This document shows positions 1 to 7,200 of a stretch of DNA of 64,000 bases, piece by piece. The position numbers were made by a program, and so were the translations under genes. The notes under the pieces are model-generated. The model saw only the letters and a list, made by a program, of their open reading frames with translations. It did no database searches and was not told where the DNA came from. This DNA is from Saccharibacter sp. 17.LH.SD (GTDB taxonomy: Bacteria; Pseudomonadota; Alphaproteobacteria; Acetobacterales; Acetobacteraceae): positions 250,501 through 314,500 of the forward strand of contig NZ_WVHO01000009.1 in the NCBI RefSeq assembly GCF_009834805.1, in the 5' to 3' direction. Each line of letters starts with the position of its first letter. The stretch's first letter is position 1.

Positions 1-682
1 AGAACCGCATATAACGGCGTGGTGCTACATTTTTGATGGCGTCTCTCAAGGCTCTCTGAGCAGCAGGCCATTTGGGGTGATTAATATCCAGCGTCACCAA
101 TCTAAGAATGCGACTTGTCGACATTTGACCCGTTAACTGATTACGCACAAAGGCTTGATCTACGATCTGACGAAGCCCCGCTGATGCGCCGTCCATCAGA
201 TCATCCATCACTTCACGCACTAACGCTTCAGCGGCTATAATGGCCGGTGCGACGTTCTTTTGATCAACGATAGTGATCTGGACTTTCCGTAAGCTGTCCA
301 ACGTTTCTAATTCGGCCCCGCCACGAGTTCCACCTACACGTGCGCCATAATGTTCCACGATAAGATCACGGATCAGGTCAAATTCAACAAAGTCTTTCTT
401 TTTGGCGTCCTTCATCATTTGTTGCATAGTTGAAGCAGCCTCTACACACTCAGATACCCAATCATGGACAAGAACATCCTGAGGCTTAAAGCTTTCAATC
501 GCGCGTTGATGGCCATTATAATAAGTGATCTTCCGACCCGGTTTTGTCGCCTTGTCCAACAAGGCTTTCTTCTGCATTTCAGTCATGATCTCTGTTCCGA
601 AAATCTCGCTTTGCCCTGGCACCGGCGCTCCTGGAGGCGCTATGATGTCAGACATTATTGTGAAGCTATTCTTGACACTCAT
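1..682 (-). CDS. DUF3164 family Mu-like phage protein (3' end outside window)
   Basis: An open frame runs from an ATG at 682 leftwards to the window edge without a stop (about 227 codons seen). It follows the previous early gene after 13 bp and has a good ribosome site (GAAGGGG) 6-8 bases upstream. A second in-frame ATG a few codons in (reading MSDII) has no ribosome site. The visible product includes a run of basic and aromatic residues (RKITYYNGHQRAIESFKPQD), a middle part rich in GGTRGGAELETLDSLRKVQI, and a C-terminal part with LDINHPKW followed by RRYMRF. This resembles the DUF3164 family, found in the early operons of Mu-like phages and of unknown function. Family assignment is from memory of its conserved segments. 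Confidence 0.75.
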   Translation of the reverse strand, partial: MSVKNSFTIMSDIIAPPGAPVPGQSEIFGTEIMTEMQKKALLDKATKPGRKITYYNGHQRAIESFKPQDVLVHDWVSECVEAASTMQQMMKDAKKKDFVEFDLIRDLIVEHYGARVGGTRGGAELETLDSLRKVQITIVDQKNVAPAIIAAEALVREVMDDLMDGASAGLRQIVDQAFVRNQLTGQMSTSRILRLVTLDINHPKWPAAQRALRDAIKNVAPRRYMRF

Positions 683-695
683 GGTCAGCGCCCCT

Positions 696-1094
696 TCAGT
701 ATCGAGCCCCAATCAGCTGTTCCATCATGCGAGCCCTCCGTGCCTTGGAAAGGAGAAATCCTCGCAAACCCGGCACGATACATTTTGCCGCGCGACGCTC
801 CAGCTTCTCAGCAACGGTGAGCGGTAATTCAGCTTTCTCCAGCTCTTCCACCACACAACCCAATTGATCATTCGGGTTTAGGCTCATGAGAAAACTCAGC
901 ACTATCCGCTGGAACCAACGATCATGCGGTAAGAATGGGTCATGTCTTTCTAGGAACGCACTGAACAATCCCACCTGTTCGTATGGATCGGTGTTTTTGC
1001 GGAGATACGCGACGGTAGCGTCTCGGATAAGCTCAAGATCACCATGTGAACCCATCGCATCTGAAAGCTTTTGAATAAGGGTTTTCTTAGCCAT
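696..1094 (-). CDS. small Mu-like phage early protein, function unknown
   Basis: Product of 132 residues beginning MAKKTLIQKL. I start it at 1094 because AGGAGG lies just upstream of that ATG; a longer frame from 1148 would overlap muB by over 50 bp and has no such site. The stop of muB lies only two bases upstream, so the two are co-translated or nearly so. The sequence is mainly helical and charged, has no membrane segment or signal peptide, and ends in a basic, arginine-rich tail (KARRARMMEQL). I do not recognise a family. Its position between muB and the DUF3164 gene suggests a small accessory early function. Confidence 0.75.
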   Translation of the reverse strand: MAKKTLIQKLSDAMGSHGDLELIRDATVAYLRKNTDPYEQVGLFSAFLERHDPFLPHDRWFQRIVLSFLMSLNPNDQLGCVVEELEKAELPLTVAEKLERRAAKCIVPGLRGFLLSKARRARMMEQLIGARY

Positions 1095-1096
1095 GA

Positions 1097-2071
1097 TTAC
1101 GCCTCCTTCTTGAAGGAAGGTACTGGTTTCATTGTCAGCTCTTTCCATGCTGACTGCACATCATCAAGAGACAATTCATCTCTATGATCGGCTCGGCATA
1201 GCTGCACAGCGTATCTCAAAACCTTATTCATTGTCCGCAGCGCCCCCTGCTGGGAGGCAATCGCAGTGACTAACAGACGCAAATTTTGGTTCTCGAGCTG
1301 CCATGCATTCAATAATGCCTCTACATCGCCACGCGAGCATTTCTTGCGGTCCTTGCGAATACCGATGCGACTAAATAGCTGGGCATGCGTATCCAAACGC
1401 CCAATGCCCTCTATGCGCCCTCGCAATGGTTCATTGCCACTAAACACCACACCAATCTCTGCCTGATCGTGAATAGCTCTGATCTGATCAATCGCATCTG
1501 TGGAGAGGTGTTGGGCTTCATCGATAATGAGTAGCCCTTGTGAGCCTTTCACTCGTCGAACGATGGCACGCAGCCAACTTCCGTCATTTCGACTAACGTC
1601 CCCCAATACAAAAGCAATTTCCTTGAGTGCTTTTAGGGGCGTTTTCATGCTTGGATCAGCAGTCACGACCCATACATTTACACCTCGGTTAGCATAGGTA
1701 TTAGCGGCAAAGGTTTTACCAACACCAGCGCCGCCGGTAATCAACCCAATATCTGGTGTAAATTGGCTATGGGTAAATACTAGCTCAAAGGTTGTGTAAG
1801 CAGGCGTTTCAACCCAACTTGGCACTCGCATGGAAGAAGCAAGAGTCCGCTCTCGTATCGTGCGAGCATCCAGCCACTTGCTGATCTTTGCCTCCACTTT
1901 TTCGAGGATTCCCTTATAAGTTCCGCTAAGCCATAGACTTAATGTGCTAGATGGAATCCCAATCTGTTCACCCGCAACTCGTTGCGAGATACGGTCTTCT
2001 TCCATTGCTTGCCGGACCCGCTCAACCAGTTCTTTGCTTGTGTCTACGGAAATTTTGTGTGTATCTACCAT
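1097..2071 (-). CDS. MuB-like transposition target-capture ATPase
   Basis: AAA+ ATPase of 324 residues. It has an N-terminal helix-turn-helix at about residues 29-50 (SQRVAGEQIGIPSSTLSLWL), Walker A GGAGVGKT at about 113-120 and Walker B LLIIDEAQH at about 180-188. This arrangement is that of Mu B, which binds target DNA as an ATP-dependent filament, delivers it to the A transposase and stimulates strand transfer. It follows muA with a 57-bp gap that contains a hairpin shared with the ner leader (see 2101-2126). The GGTAGG ribosome site sits about 10 bases before the ATG. Length is close to Mu B (312 residues). Other AAA_22 phage ATPases exist, but the neighbouring MuA makes this call secure. 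Confidence 0.9.
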   Translation of the reverse strand: MVDTHKISVDTSKELVERVRQAMEEDRISQRVAGEQIGIPSSTLSLWLSGTYKGILEKVEAKISKWLDARTIRERTLASSMRVPSWVETPAYTTFELVFTHSQFTPDIGLITGGAGVGKTFAANTYANRGVNVWVVTADPSMKTPLKALKEIAFVLGDVSRNDGSWLRAIVRRVKGSQGLLIIDEAQHLSTDAIDQIRAIHDQAEIGVVFSGNEPLRGRIEGIGRLDTHAQLFSRIGIRKDRKKCSRGDVEALLNAWQLENQNLRLLVTAIASQQGALRTMNKVLRYAVQLCRADHRDELSLDDVQSAWKELTMKPVPSFKKEA

Positions 2072-2100
2072 AGTCTGAATGCCTACCTATCATTTAGACA

Positions 2101-2126
2101 GGTCATCGGGTGGCTGCCCGGTGACC
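2101..2126 (-). repeat. hairpin in the muA-muB intergenic leader, copy 2 of a phage repeat
   Basis: Inverted repeat with 10-base arms, one mismatch and loop TGGCTG (plus strand). It lies between the muA stop and the muB start, 29 bases before the muB ATG. A related hairpin with the identical loop (5097-5114) lies 22 bases before the ner ATG. It has no T-run on the leftward strand, so it is not an obvious terminator. Confidence 0.6.
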
Positions 2127-2128
2127 AC

Positions 2129-4039
2129 TTACTGATCAGACTTGATCAGCCTCAACAGTCGAGCGTTACGCCCAACTTCTTCCTCATCATCAGCGATAAA
2201 GGCAGGTTCTACCGCCAAGGCAGCGGCACCGCTTGTCTGTGGCCTAAAAGGTCGAACCACCTTGCTTTCAAGGAATTCCTTTTCCGGTTCCTGCGGCGTG
2301 CAGTGATCAGCTAATTGCTGAGGCGTCATCTGCACTTCCGCATCCCGCTGTTCTTTAGCTGCTCGCATAAACTGCCGTCGTGCGCGGCCATGCGTCTGAG
2401 CAGCTTGCTGGTCTGCAAATCCAACCGCGTCCACACACTCTGCCGAGCAAAGATAAGCACCACTTTGCAGATAAACGTGAACAGGTTGGTGCATATTTTC
2501 TGGGTCGAAGCGAACCACAAGGTTCTGCCCTCGATGCTCCAGAAGCTCAGAGGACCAGTAGCGGTTACCGAGTAATCTTAGCGATCCATCGCGTGTATTG
2601 GCCCGTTGCCCTTCAGCAGCGAGTAACCATAGCCGCCGTTGTTCTGCTGTTGCCTTGGTAATCGCAGAGGCCGCGTAAGACTCAGCAAACACTTCATCAA
2701 AAGAGCGTATCCCAGCGCAAACAGCGCTCCGCCGTCCCTTACGGGCATTATGCTCGGCAATACCTTCTGCGACGACCGCTAAAAACTCTTCAATCGAGAC
2801 AGCCTTAGAAGCGTAATTCTCCGGTTTTGTCACAGGGCTATTACCCGTATAAGCGCCTTCAAAACGTGGATGCTTAGCAATGCTCTGAGCAAAATCCCGC
2901 CACGCCCGTTCAATCGGTTTTGACTGCCCAGCGTAAGGCGTGGCCCAGTGCACCTGAACCCCTAGTTGAGGAAGTAAACCAAGCGGCTCTTCTTCTCTGA
3001 CCTTAAAACGAAACCTATTCGGTATTCCGCCCGTCAGCCATTTACTGGCGAAGTTACGTCCGTTATCCAGAAAACACATTTCTGGGATGCCGTAATCTTC
3101 CACCAGATCACCAAAGGCTAGTCGTACAGCTTCAGTGTTCTCGGAACGATCAACCCGCCATGAGAGAATTTTCCCAGAATAGAGATCCTGAAATCCTACC
3201 ATCACAGGGCGGCCAATCGTATTATCAGGCCATTTGACAAACACATCCCAGCGGTGCCCGTCTGAGTTCACAGCCTGTAAGGCATGAAACACAGTCCGGT
3301 CACGTTCTTGTGCGGGGTAGAGTTGTTTCAGCCGCTGCATCCCGTCACGAGATAACACCCTAACTTCTACAGGAAGCTCCTGTATCCGTCGGTAAAGTGT
3401 TTTCTCACACGGTAATGTAATGCCATGCTCATCTGCCTTGGCGACAATGCGTCGATAGCAGTCCGAAAAGCGGGGCTGAGAGAGCCGCAGATAATCCGCC
3501 TTAAGCATCTCCCAGAGATCCTCTGGGATATCGATTTTCTTGCGACCGGCTCGTTGAGCTCCATCCGCTAAAGCAGGGAGCCAGTCCGTTCGTGCAATGC
3601 CGCGAACTTTGCGAAGATTAGTGTATAATGTGCGCCGTGCTATTCCACTAGTCTCGATAATAGCAGCGACAGCTTCACCTTTCTTCACACCACTATCAAC
3701 CAGCGTTTGATACGCCATTAAAATGCGATGGTTTCGCTGTGCACGCTCCTTAGCACTATCACTCAGGCGTTCATAATTCTGCCAGAGAACCGAACTGCTT
3801 TCTTCTTTCTGAGGAACGATAGAGGTCTTGAGAGCCAGAGCAACTTTAGTTCCAAGCGGGAACATGTCGGTATTAAATTCATATCCACCACCACGACCTG
3901 ATCGAATACGCCACAATTCTCCTTCGCGCCGTGGATCAAGCCATCCTTCATTTTCTGCACGTAAGTGTAAACCTCGGACAGTTGTTGGTATGCCAGGTAA
4001 TTTGAGGTTCGTCAGCTCGGCTGAACTTAACCACGCCAT
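2129..4039 (-). CDS. MuA-type DDE transposase
   Basis: Catalyses end cleavage and strand transfer of the phage. From the ATG at 4039 it is 636 residues. The N-terminus carries a Mu-type winged helix (LSSAELTNLKLPGIPTTVRG). The catalytic triad is visible as D260 in NSDGHRWDVFV, D325 in CFLDNGRNFASKW and E377 in SKPIERAWRDF. The segment WLTGGIPNRFRFKV is almost the same as in Mu A. An ATG at 4045 overlaps the upstream stop, but GGGGAG directly abuts it; the same GGGGAG is ideally spaced for 4039, so I prefer 4039. The length is close to Mu A (663). The transposase appears intact, so the element may still be mobile if the rest is complete. Confidence 0.95.
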   Translation of the reverse strand: MAWLSSAELTNLKLPGIPTTVRGLHLRAENEGWLDPRREGELWRIRSGRGGGYEFNTDMFPLGTKVALALKTSIVPQKEESSSVLWQNYERLSDSAKERAQRNHRILMAYQTLVDSGVKKGEAVAAIIETSGIARRTLYTNLRKVRGIARTDWLPALADGAQRAGRKKIDIPEDLWEMLKADYLRLSQPRFSDCYRRIVAKADEHGITLPCEKTLYRRIQELPVEVRVLSRDGMQRLKQLYPAQERDRTVFHALQAVNSDGHRWDVFVKWPDNTIGRPVMVGFQDLYSGKILSWRVDRSENTEAVRLAFGDLVEDYGIPEMCFLDNGRNFASKWLTGGIPNRFRFKVREEEPLGLLPQLGVQVHWATPYAGQSKPIERAWRDFAQSIAKHPRFEGAYTGNSPVTKPENYASKAVSIEEFLAVVAEGIAEHNARKGRRSAVCAGIRSFDEVFAESYAASAITKATAEQRRLWLLAAEGQRANTRDGSLRLLGNRYWSSELLEHRGQNLVVRFDPENMHQPVHVYLQSGAYLCSAECVDAVGFADQQAAQTHGRARRQFMRAAKEQRDAEVQMTPQQLADHCTPQEPEKEFLESKVVRPFRPQTSGAAALAVEPAFIADDEEEVGRNARLLRLIKSDQ

Positions 4040-4041
4040 CT

Positions 4042-4503
4042 TCATCTCCCCAGCATCATAGAGCGCTGCAAGGCACGCTTGCGACGGGCGACGTCATGTT
4101 GATGAGCATCAAGATAAGCCAGCTCGACAACAGGGAGATAACGCCGGTCAATCACAGCTAAACCACGCGACATGCAAAGAAATTCGAGCAAGCGTCTGTC
4201 GCCCGTTACATTCATCAAAGCATCAAAACGGGGCACACTGATCTGGTGACGTTCACGGGCTGGACTTGCATAAGCATTGAGAACATTCTCACTAATGCGG
4301 ATGCCCATGACATCGCCCATTCGTTCCGCCACCTCAGCTCTGGAAAATGAACATTCATCCAAGGAAACCGAAATTGCACGACTCAACCGATGTTCAAACG
4401 AGTTTCCACGGATCAGCCTCTCATCAAAAGAGGCATGGGTAATCGGAGCTTGCCAACTCAGCAGATCAAGCTGCTCGCTATGTTCAATCCGCCCCCGTTT
4501 CAT
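4042..4503 (-). CDS. Mu-like phage early protein, function unknown
   Basis: 153 residues, starting MKRGRIEHSEQLDLL. The start overlaps the stop of the interrupted XRE gene (TCATGA), and the stop overlaps the first possible ATG of muA, so it sits in a tightly coupled operon. The middle reads SFSRAEVAERMGDVMG then ISENVLNAYASPARERHQIS, which resembles a helix-turn-helix followed by a segment contacting a partner. No Cys/His cluster, signal or membrane segment is seen. Proteins of this size directly before muA occur in alphaproteobacterial Mu-like prophages, but I know no function. A DNA-binding regulator or transposition accessory role is a guess. Confidence 0.75.
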   Translation of the reverse strand: MKRGRIEHSEQLDLLSWQAPITHASFDERLIRGNSFEHRLSRAISVSLDECSFSRAEVAERMGDVMGIRISENVLNAYASPARERHQISVPRFDALMNVTGDRRLLEFLCMSRGLAVIDRRYLPVVELAYLDAHQHDVARRKRALQRSMMLGR

Positions 4504-4772
4504 GACACATTACCATGATGCAACTTGGCGTAGATATCGAACAGCTCGAACACTTCTTCCCGAGTGCAATCCAGAGCGCAGAGTAAATCAAGGAATGTTA
4601 CGCAATTCATGGCGAAAGCGCCTCTTTCATGCTGAGATAGGCTATTATTTAAAATGCCTACGGCAGCAGCCAATTCCTTCTGAGTAAGTCCTCTGTCAAA
4701 CCGTTTGCCGCGGAGTCAGCGGCCAATGCTCTTCTGCATTTTCTCGCGGTATTTTTTCCTCGACATGTTCAT
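4500..4772 (-). pseudogene. XRE-family helix-turn-helix regulator interrupted by an in-frame TGA
   Basis: A 91-codon frame begins at ATG 4772, overlapping the ner stop as ATGA, and ends at TGA 4500-4502, overlapping the next start. Codon 19 is TGA (4716-4718). Before it the frame reads up to KSIGR and after it LRGKRFDRGLTQKELAAAVG, then NNSLSQHERG: a textbook XRE helix-turn-helix. The family commonly has IGRRLR here, so the TGA stands where CGA (Arg) would be expected, a single-base change. No ATG, and no start with a ribosome site, lies directly after the stop. It is either a nonsense-mutated gene or one read through at UGA; overlaps on both sides argue it was recently one functional gene. 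Confidence 0.7.
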
Positions 4773-5074
4773 GTTGCACCGCCGCTTTTACGAAGATTAA
4801 CACTCTGTCTTGCTGCTATCGCTCTATCCGTACGGAATGAAACGGGAGTACCATCACGATGATAACGGTCTGGCCATATTTCATGGGCGGGAGAGCCTAG
4901 CTCATGAGCCAAACGGCCCTCCATGGGAACAGAATAGCCCGGTTGATTAATTGTATTGGGAATGGCTGTTCTCGAAACACCCCAAAGGCGTCCCAATGCG
5001 GCCATACTGCCATAACGCTTTCTAAGTATTGCCCTGATATCTTCAGGGTGCATTCCAGTGCGTTTTTGTGCCAT
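4769..5074 (-). CDS. Ner-like (Nlp family) winged-helix phage regulator
   Basis: 101 residues starting MAQKRTGMHPEDIRAILRKR, with a helix-turn-helix MAALGRLWGVSRTAIPNTIN, then a region ending HEIWPDRYHRDG. This matches the Ner/Nlp family: in Mu, Ner is the first early gene and turns down both the early and the repressor promoter. The start at 5074 is chosen because GAGGTAGG lies 4-6 bases upstream; a longer frame from 5095 lacks a site. It is the first gene of the leftward early operon, directly after the putative early promoter and a leader hairpin, exactly where ner sits in Mu. The C-terminal tail (RAIAARQSVNLRKSGG) is basic. Confidence 0.88.
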   Translation of the reverse strand: MAQKRTGMHPEDIRAILRKRYGSMAALGRLWGVSRTAIPNTINQPGYSVPMEGRLAHELGSPAHEIWPDRYHRDGTPVSFRTDRAIAARQSVNLRKSGGAT

Positions 5075-5096
5075 AATACCTACCTCGAAACTCACT

Positions 5097-5114
5097 ACCC
5101 GGTGGCTGCCGGGT
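5097..5114 (-). repeat. leader hairpin upstream of ner, copy 1 of a phage repeat
   Basis: Perfect 6-bp arms (ACCCGG / CCGGGT) around loop TGGCTG, 22 bases before the ner start. A related hairpin with the same loop precedes muB (2101-2126). On the plus strand it is followed by TTTCTTTTTT and so could also act as a rightward terminator, but no rightward gene precedes it. Confidence 0.6.
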
Positions 5115-5161
5115 TTCTTTTTTACAACCTCAACGGTAACTCAACCGGGGCTACGTCCTGT

Positions 5162-5189
5162 ATTATGCACTATAAAAATAGCGATGCAA
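5162..5189 (-). promoter_or_regulatory. putative leftward early promoter with operator dyad in its spacer
   Basis: Read leftwards: -35 TTGCAT (5184-5189), 16-base spacer, -10 CATAAT (5162-5167). The spacer contains the dyad GCTATTTTTATAG (5170-5183 on the plus strand CTATAAAAATAGCG). The same 14 bases recur inside the repressor gene at 5461-5474. Repressor or Ner binding in the spacer would block the promoter. Inferred from sequence only. Confidence 0.45.
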
Positions 5190-5219
5190 CAATAAAATAT
5201 CGCTTCAATGTTCAGTTTG

Positions 5220-5249
5220 TTGTTTGTCTTGTGGATGAAACTTTAAAAT
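5220..5249 (+). promoter_or_regulatory. putative repressor promoter
   Basis: -35 TTGTTT (5220-5225), 18-base spacer, -10 TAAAAT (5244-5249), placing a start near 5256 and a leader of about 30 bases before the repressor ATG. It lies back-to-back with the early promoter, as in lambdoid and Mu-like switches. Confidence 0.4.
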
Positions 5250-5285
5250 CCGCAGAAATCAGCTGTATTTTTGTTGGATAATTTT

Positions 5286-6020
5286 ATGTCGAAAAATTTC
5301 AAAGATGAAGCGTTAAACCTTGAAGAGAAAGACTTTGCCAGTAGGTTTCGTATCGTCGTGGAGAAAGCCGGTGGGTTTTCTGCTTTATCTCGTTCCGTTG
5401 GCATATCGCCAGCGTCTGTAACGAACTATTTAAAAGGCCAAAAACCAAAGATAGATGTCGCTATAAAAATAGCGCGATCATGTGGGGTTGATCCAGCTTG
5501 GCTGATACTGGGGATTGATGAGAATAAAACAGAAGAAAGCTTATCCGTTCCACTTAAAGTAGATGGCTTGCCAGAGTCAGAGTTAATTCAAATACCGCTA
5601 TTCAATATAGAAGCATCAGCAGGTAACGGCCTCATCCCTTCGGAATGGGAACATGCCGAGATGGTCCCGATCTCCCGAGATTTTATACACCAGCTCTTAG
5701 GAATGGTGCCCAAAAGCGTTTTCATGATGCGAGTACAGGGAGATAGTATGGCTCCCACTATTTATTCTAGGGATACCCTTTTTGTGGATTATGCCCCTCG
5801 GAGGCTTACACAAGGCATTTATGTCATGCGTGCTGGAGAAACCACGCTAGTAAAGCGCCTTGGCGTCAAAGACCCATGGACCTACTCAATCATCAGTGAC
5901 AACCCAGTCTATCCATCATTTGACATCCCTATGGAAAAAACATGCTGGGGTAACGCTAACACAGAAGCTGATCTCAGGATCGTAGGGCGTGTTGTTGGTG
6001 TATTTCATGATTTTGATTGA
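5286..6020 (+). CDS. phage repressor: XRE DNA-binding domain plus S24 (LexA-like) self-cleaving peptidase
   Basis: 244 residues. Residues about 18-55 form an XRE helix-turn-helix (FSALSRSVGISPASVTNYLK). Residues about 100-240 form an S24 peptidase with a cleavage-type Ala112-Gly113 (ASAGNG), catalytic Ser154 in QGDSMAPTI and Lys190 in TTLVKRL. Such repressors hold the lytic genes off and cleave themselves when RecA is activated by DNA damage. I use ATG 5286; an upstream in-frame TTG at 5271 is possible. It diverges from the ner-led early operon. The classical Mu c repressor is not of this self-cleaving type, so this switch is lambda/LexA-like. A second operator-like dyad lies within the coding sequence at 5461-5474. 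Confidence 0.9.
   Translation: MSKNFKDEALNLEEKDFASRFRIVVEKAGGFSALSRSVGISPASVTNYLKGQKPKIDVAIKIARSCGVDPAWLILGIDENKTEESLSVPLKVDGLPESELIQIPLFNIEASAGNGLIPSEWEHAEMVPISRDFIHQLLGMVPKSVFMMRVQGDSMAPTIYSRDTLFVDYAPRRLTQGIYVMRAGETTLVKRLGVKDPWTYSIISDNPVYPSFDIPMEKTCWGNANTEADLRIVGRVVGVFHDFD
5461..5474. promoter_or_regulatory. internal copy of the operator-like 14-mer
   Basis: CTATAAAAATAGCG occurs here inside the repressor gene and again at 5170-5183 in the early promoter spacer. With its preceding G this copy has symmetric arms GCTAT/ATAGC. It could be an auxiliary operator; chance cannot be excluded. Confidence 0.35.
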
Positions 6021-6023
6021 AAG

Positions 6024-6093
6024 GCGTTTAAAACGGTTTTCAAACGCATAAAAAAGACTAGAGAAGAAATGCATACCATTCTGTCTCTAGTCT
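6024..6093 (-). terminator. two hairpins after the repressor gene; the outer one is a leftward terminator
   Basis: Stem AGACTAGAGA / TCTCTAGTCT (6055-6064 and 6084-6093, 10 bp) is followed on the minus strand by a run of T (6050-6054), the form of an intrinsic terminator for leftward transcription coming from the host side. A second imperfect stem, GCGTTT / AAACGC with inner AAAC/GTTT, lies at 6024-6047. Rightward the stems have no T-run, so repressor transcription may end only weakly here. Confidence 0.5.
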
Positions 6094-6190
6094 CAAAAAG
6101 TGCCGTTAATTTCTTCCTGGACAGTTTTCGCCTGCATGCCGATTAACTCATACTGCAAAGCGAATTTTTCCTAGAAAACTACCATTCCTT

Positions 6191-6230
6191 ATCCCGATAC
6201 GTCCCGGCATATCCCGGTTTATCCCACATC
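6191..6230. repeat. four tandem 10-bp repeats at the prophage end
   Basis: Successive decamers ATCCCGATAC, GTCCCGGCAT, ATCCCGGTTT, ATCCCACATC share NTCCC at an exact 10-base period, one helical turn. They lie 32-71 bases inside the proposed phage end (6262). Candidate transposase- or host-factor-binding array. The rest of 6100-6404 shows no gene or clear signal beyond the putative end. Confidence 0.6.
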
Positions 6231-6404
6231 CTCTCCAGTGTTATTCTTTCTGTCCCCTTACATAGAGGATAATGGTGCGTGTTTTACGATAGTTATGATT
6301 GGATGCTGGGTTGGTGAGAATGCATACCGAACATAATATTATGTGTTTGGTTTTTATACCACTCTCTCTACTTTAGGTGCGACAATGATGAGGGAGATGT
6401 TAGG

Positions 6405-7064
6405 ATGTCGCAGAAAATTTTGGTTATTGGTGCTGCTGGAAAAGTGGGAAAGCGCCTTGTGCCATTACTCGTAAAAGCAGGTCATCAACCCTTTGCGATG
6501 CACCGTCGTCCAGAGCAGTCCAAAGCGTTAGAAAATGCTGGGGCTGTGCCTGTTTTGGCTAATTTAGCTGAATTATCCGTCGAAGGTTTGGCTGCATTGA
6601 TGGAAGGGATGGATGCGGTTGTTTTTTCAGCAGGTGCTGGCGGGGCAAGCATTGAGTTGATCAATGCTATTGATGGAGAAGGGTTGAAGCGGAGTGTGGA
6701 TGCTGCTCATAAAGCGGGGGTAGGACGTTTTCTCCATGTGTCGGCCTATCCGAAGTCTTGGCGAGAAGAACCATACTCTAAGGTATTTGAACATTATTTC
6801 TATGTAAAAAAACAGACGGATATTTACGTTACAGAGAGTGAACTTGATTGGGTCATATTGCGTCCGTCTACACTCAGTGACGAACCTGGCAAAGGGCGTA
6901 TTAAGGCTGGTCTTGCTGTGCCGTACGGTATTATTTGTCGTGATGATGTGGCAGCGACATTAGTGGTTTTAACAAATATGCCTAAAATATCACGCCGTAT
7001 TATTGAGATGACTGACGGTGATGATGTAATTAGTGAGTCTCTGCAACAATTCATGAACAAATAA
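6405..7064 (+). CDS. NAD(P)H-binding SDR-like protein (atypical short-chain dehydrogenase / NmrA type)
   Basis: 219 residues with an N-terminal Rossmann nucleotide-binding motif ILVIGAAGKVGKRLV (GxxGxxG). It is followed by DAVVFSAGAGG and VGRFLHVSAYPKSW, and a C-terminal DWVILRPSTLSDEPGKGRI typical of atypical SDRs of the YwnB/YtfG/NmrA kind. The classical YxxxK pair is replaced by YSKVFEHYFYVKKQTD, so catalytic activity is uncertain. Such proteins act as quinone or flavin reductases, or as redox sensors. It is the first host gene after the prophage, transcribed away from it, with AGGGAG upstream of the ATG. Cytosolic, with no signal peptide. Confidence 0.82.
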   Translation: MSQKILVIGAAGKVGKRLVPLLVKAGHQPFAMHRRPEQSKALENAGAVPVLANLAELSVEGLAALMEGMDAVVFSAGAGGASIELINAIDGEGLKRSVDAAHKAGVGRFLHVSAYPKSWREEPYSKVFEHYFYVKKQTDIYVTESELDWVILRPSTLSDEPGKGRIKAGLAVPYGIICRDDVAATLVVLTNMPKISRRIIEMTDGDDVISESLQQFMNK

Positions 7065-7078
7065 AATTTATGTATTAA

Positions 7079-7096
7079 TGATAATAATTATTATCA
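7079..7096. promoter_or_regulatory. Fur-box-like perfect palindrome upstream of the RND efflux operon
   Basis: TGATAATAATTATTATCA is an exact 18-bp palindrome, close to the Fur consensus of repeated GATAAT units. A weak promoter (TTCATG, 17 bases, TATTAA at 7073-7078) ends directly before it, so a bound regulator would cover the start site. It lies 105 bases before the adaptor gene. Confidence 0.6.
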
Positions 7097-7200
7097 GTAT
7101 GATTTTCATTTGTTGTTATGTAGTGTAGAGTGCATTATTCAATGGAATAAAGGGGAGGAATATGCTTTAAGGGGCGATCTTTTTTTGTCAAAAGAGGAAA

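Larger units (their letters stand above)
1..6262 (-). mobile_element. Mu-like transposable prophage, early (left-end) region, partial
   Basis: The gene order is that of the Mu early region read leftwards: divergent repressor, Ner-type regulator, transposase A, ATPase B, then small early genes including DUF3164. MuA is recognised by its three catalytic acidic residues and MuB by its Walker motifs. The late and head/tail genes would lie to the left of the window. The right boundary is inferred: position 6262 is the last base of a CA dinucleotide, as Mu-class ends need, and it lies 32 bp beyond four tandem decamers. The 5-bp target duplication cannot be tested because the other end is missing. 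The phage identity is firm; the exact end is not. Confidence 0.85.

Noticed and set aside
6068-6328. Repeated decamer AATGCATACC at 6068 and 6319
   Set aside because: One copy is in a terminator loop and the other outside the presumed phage end; no third copy or symmetry, so likely chance.
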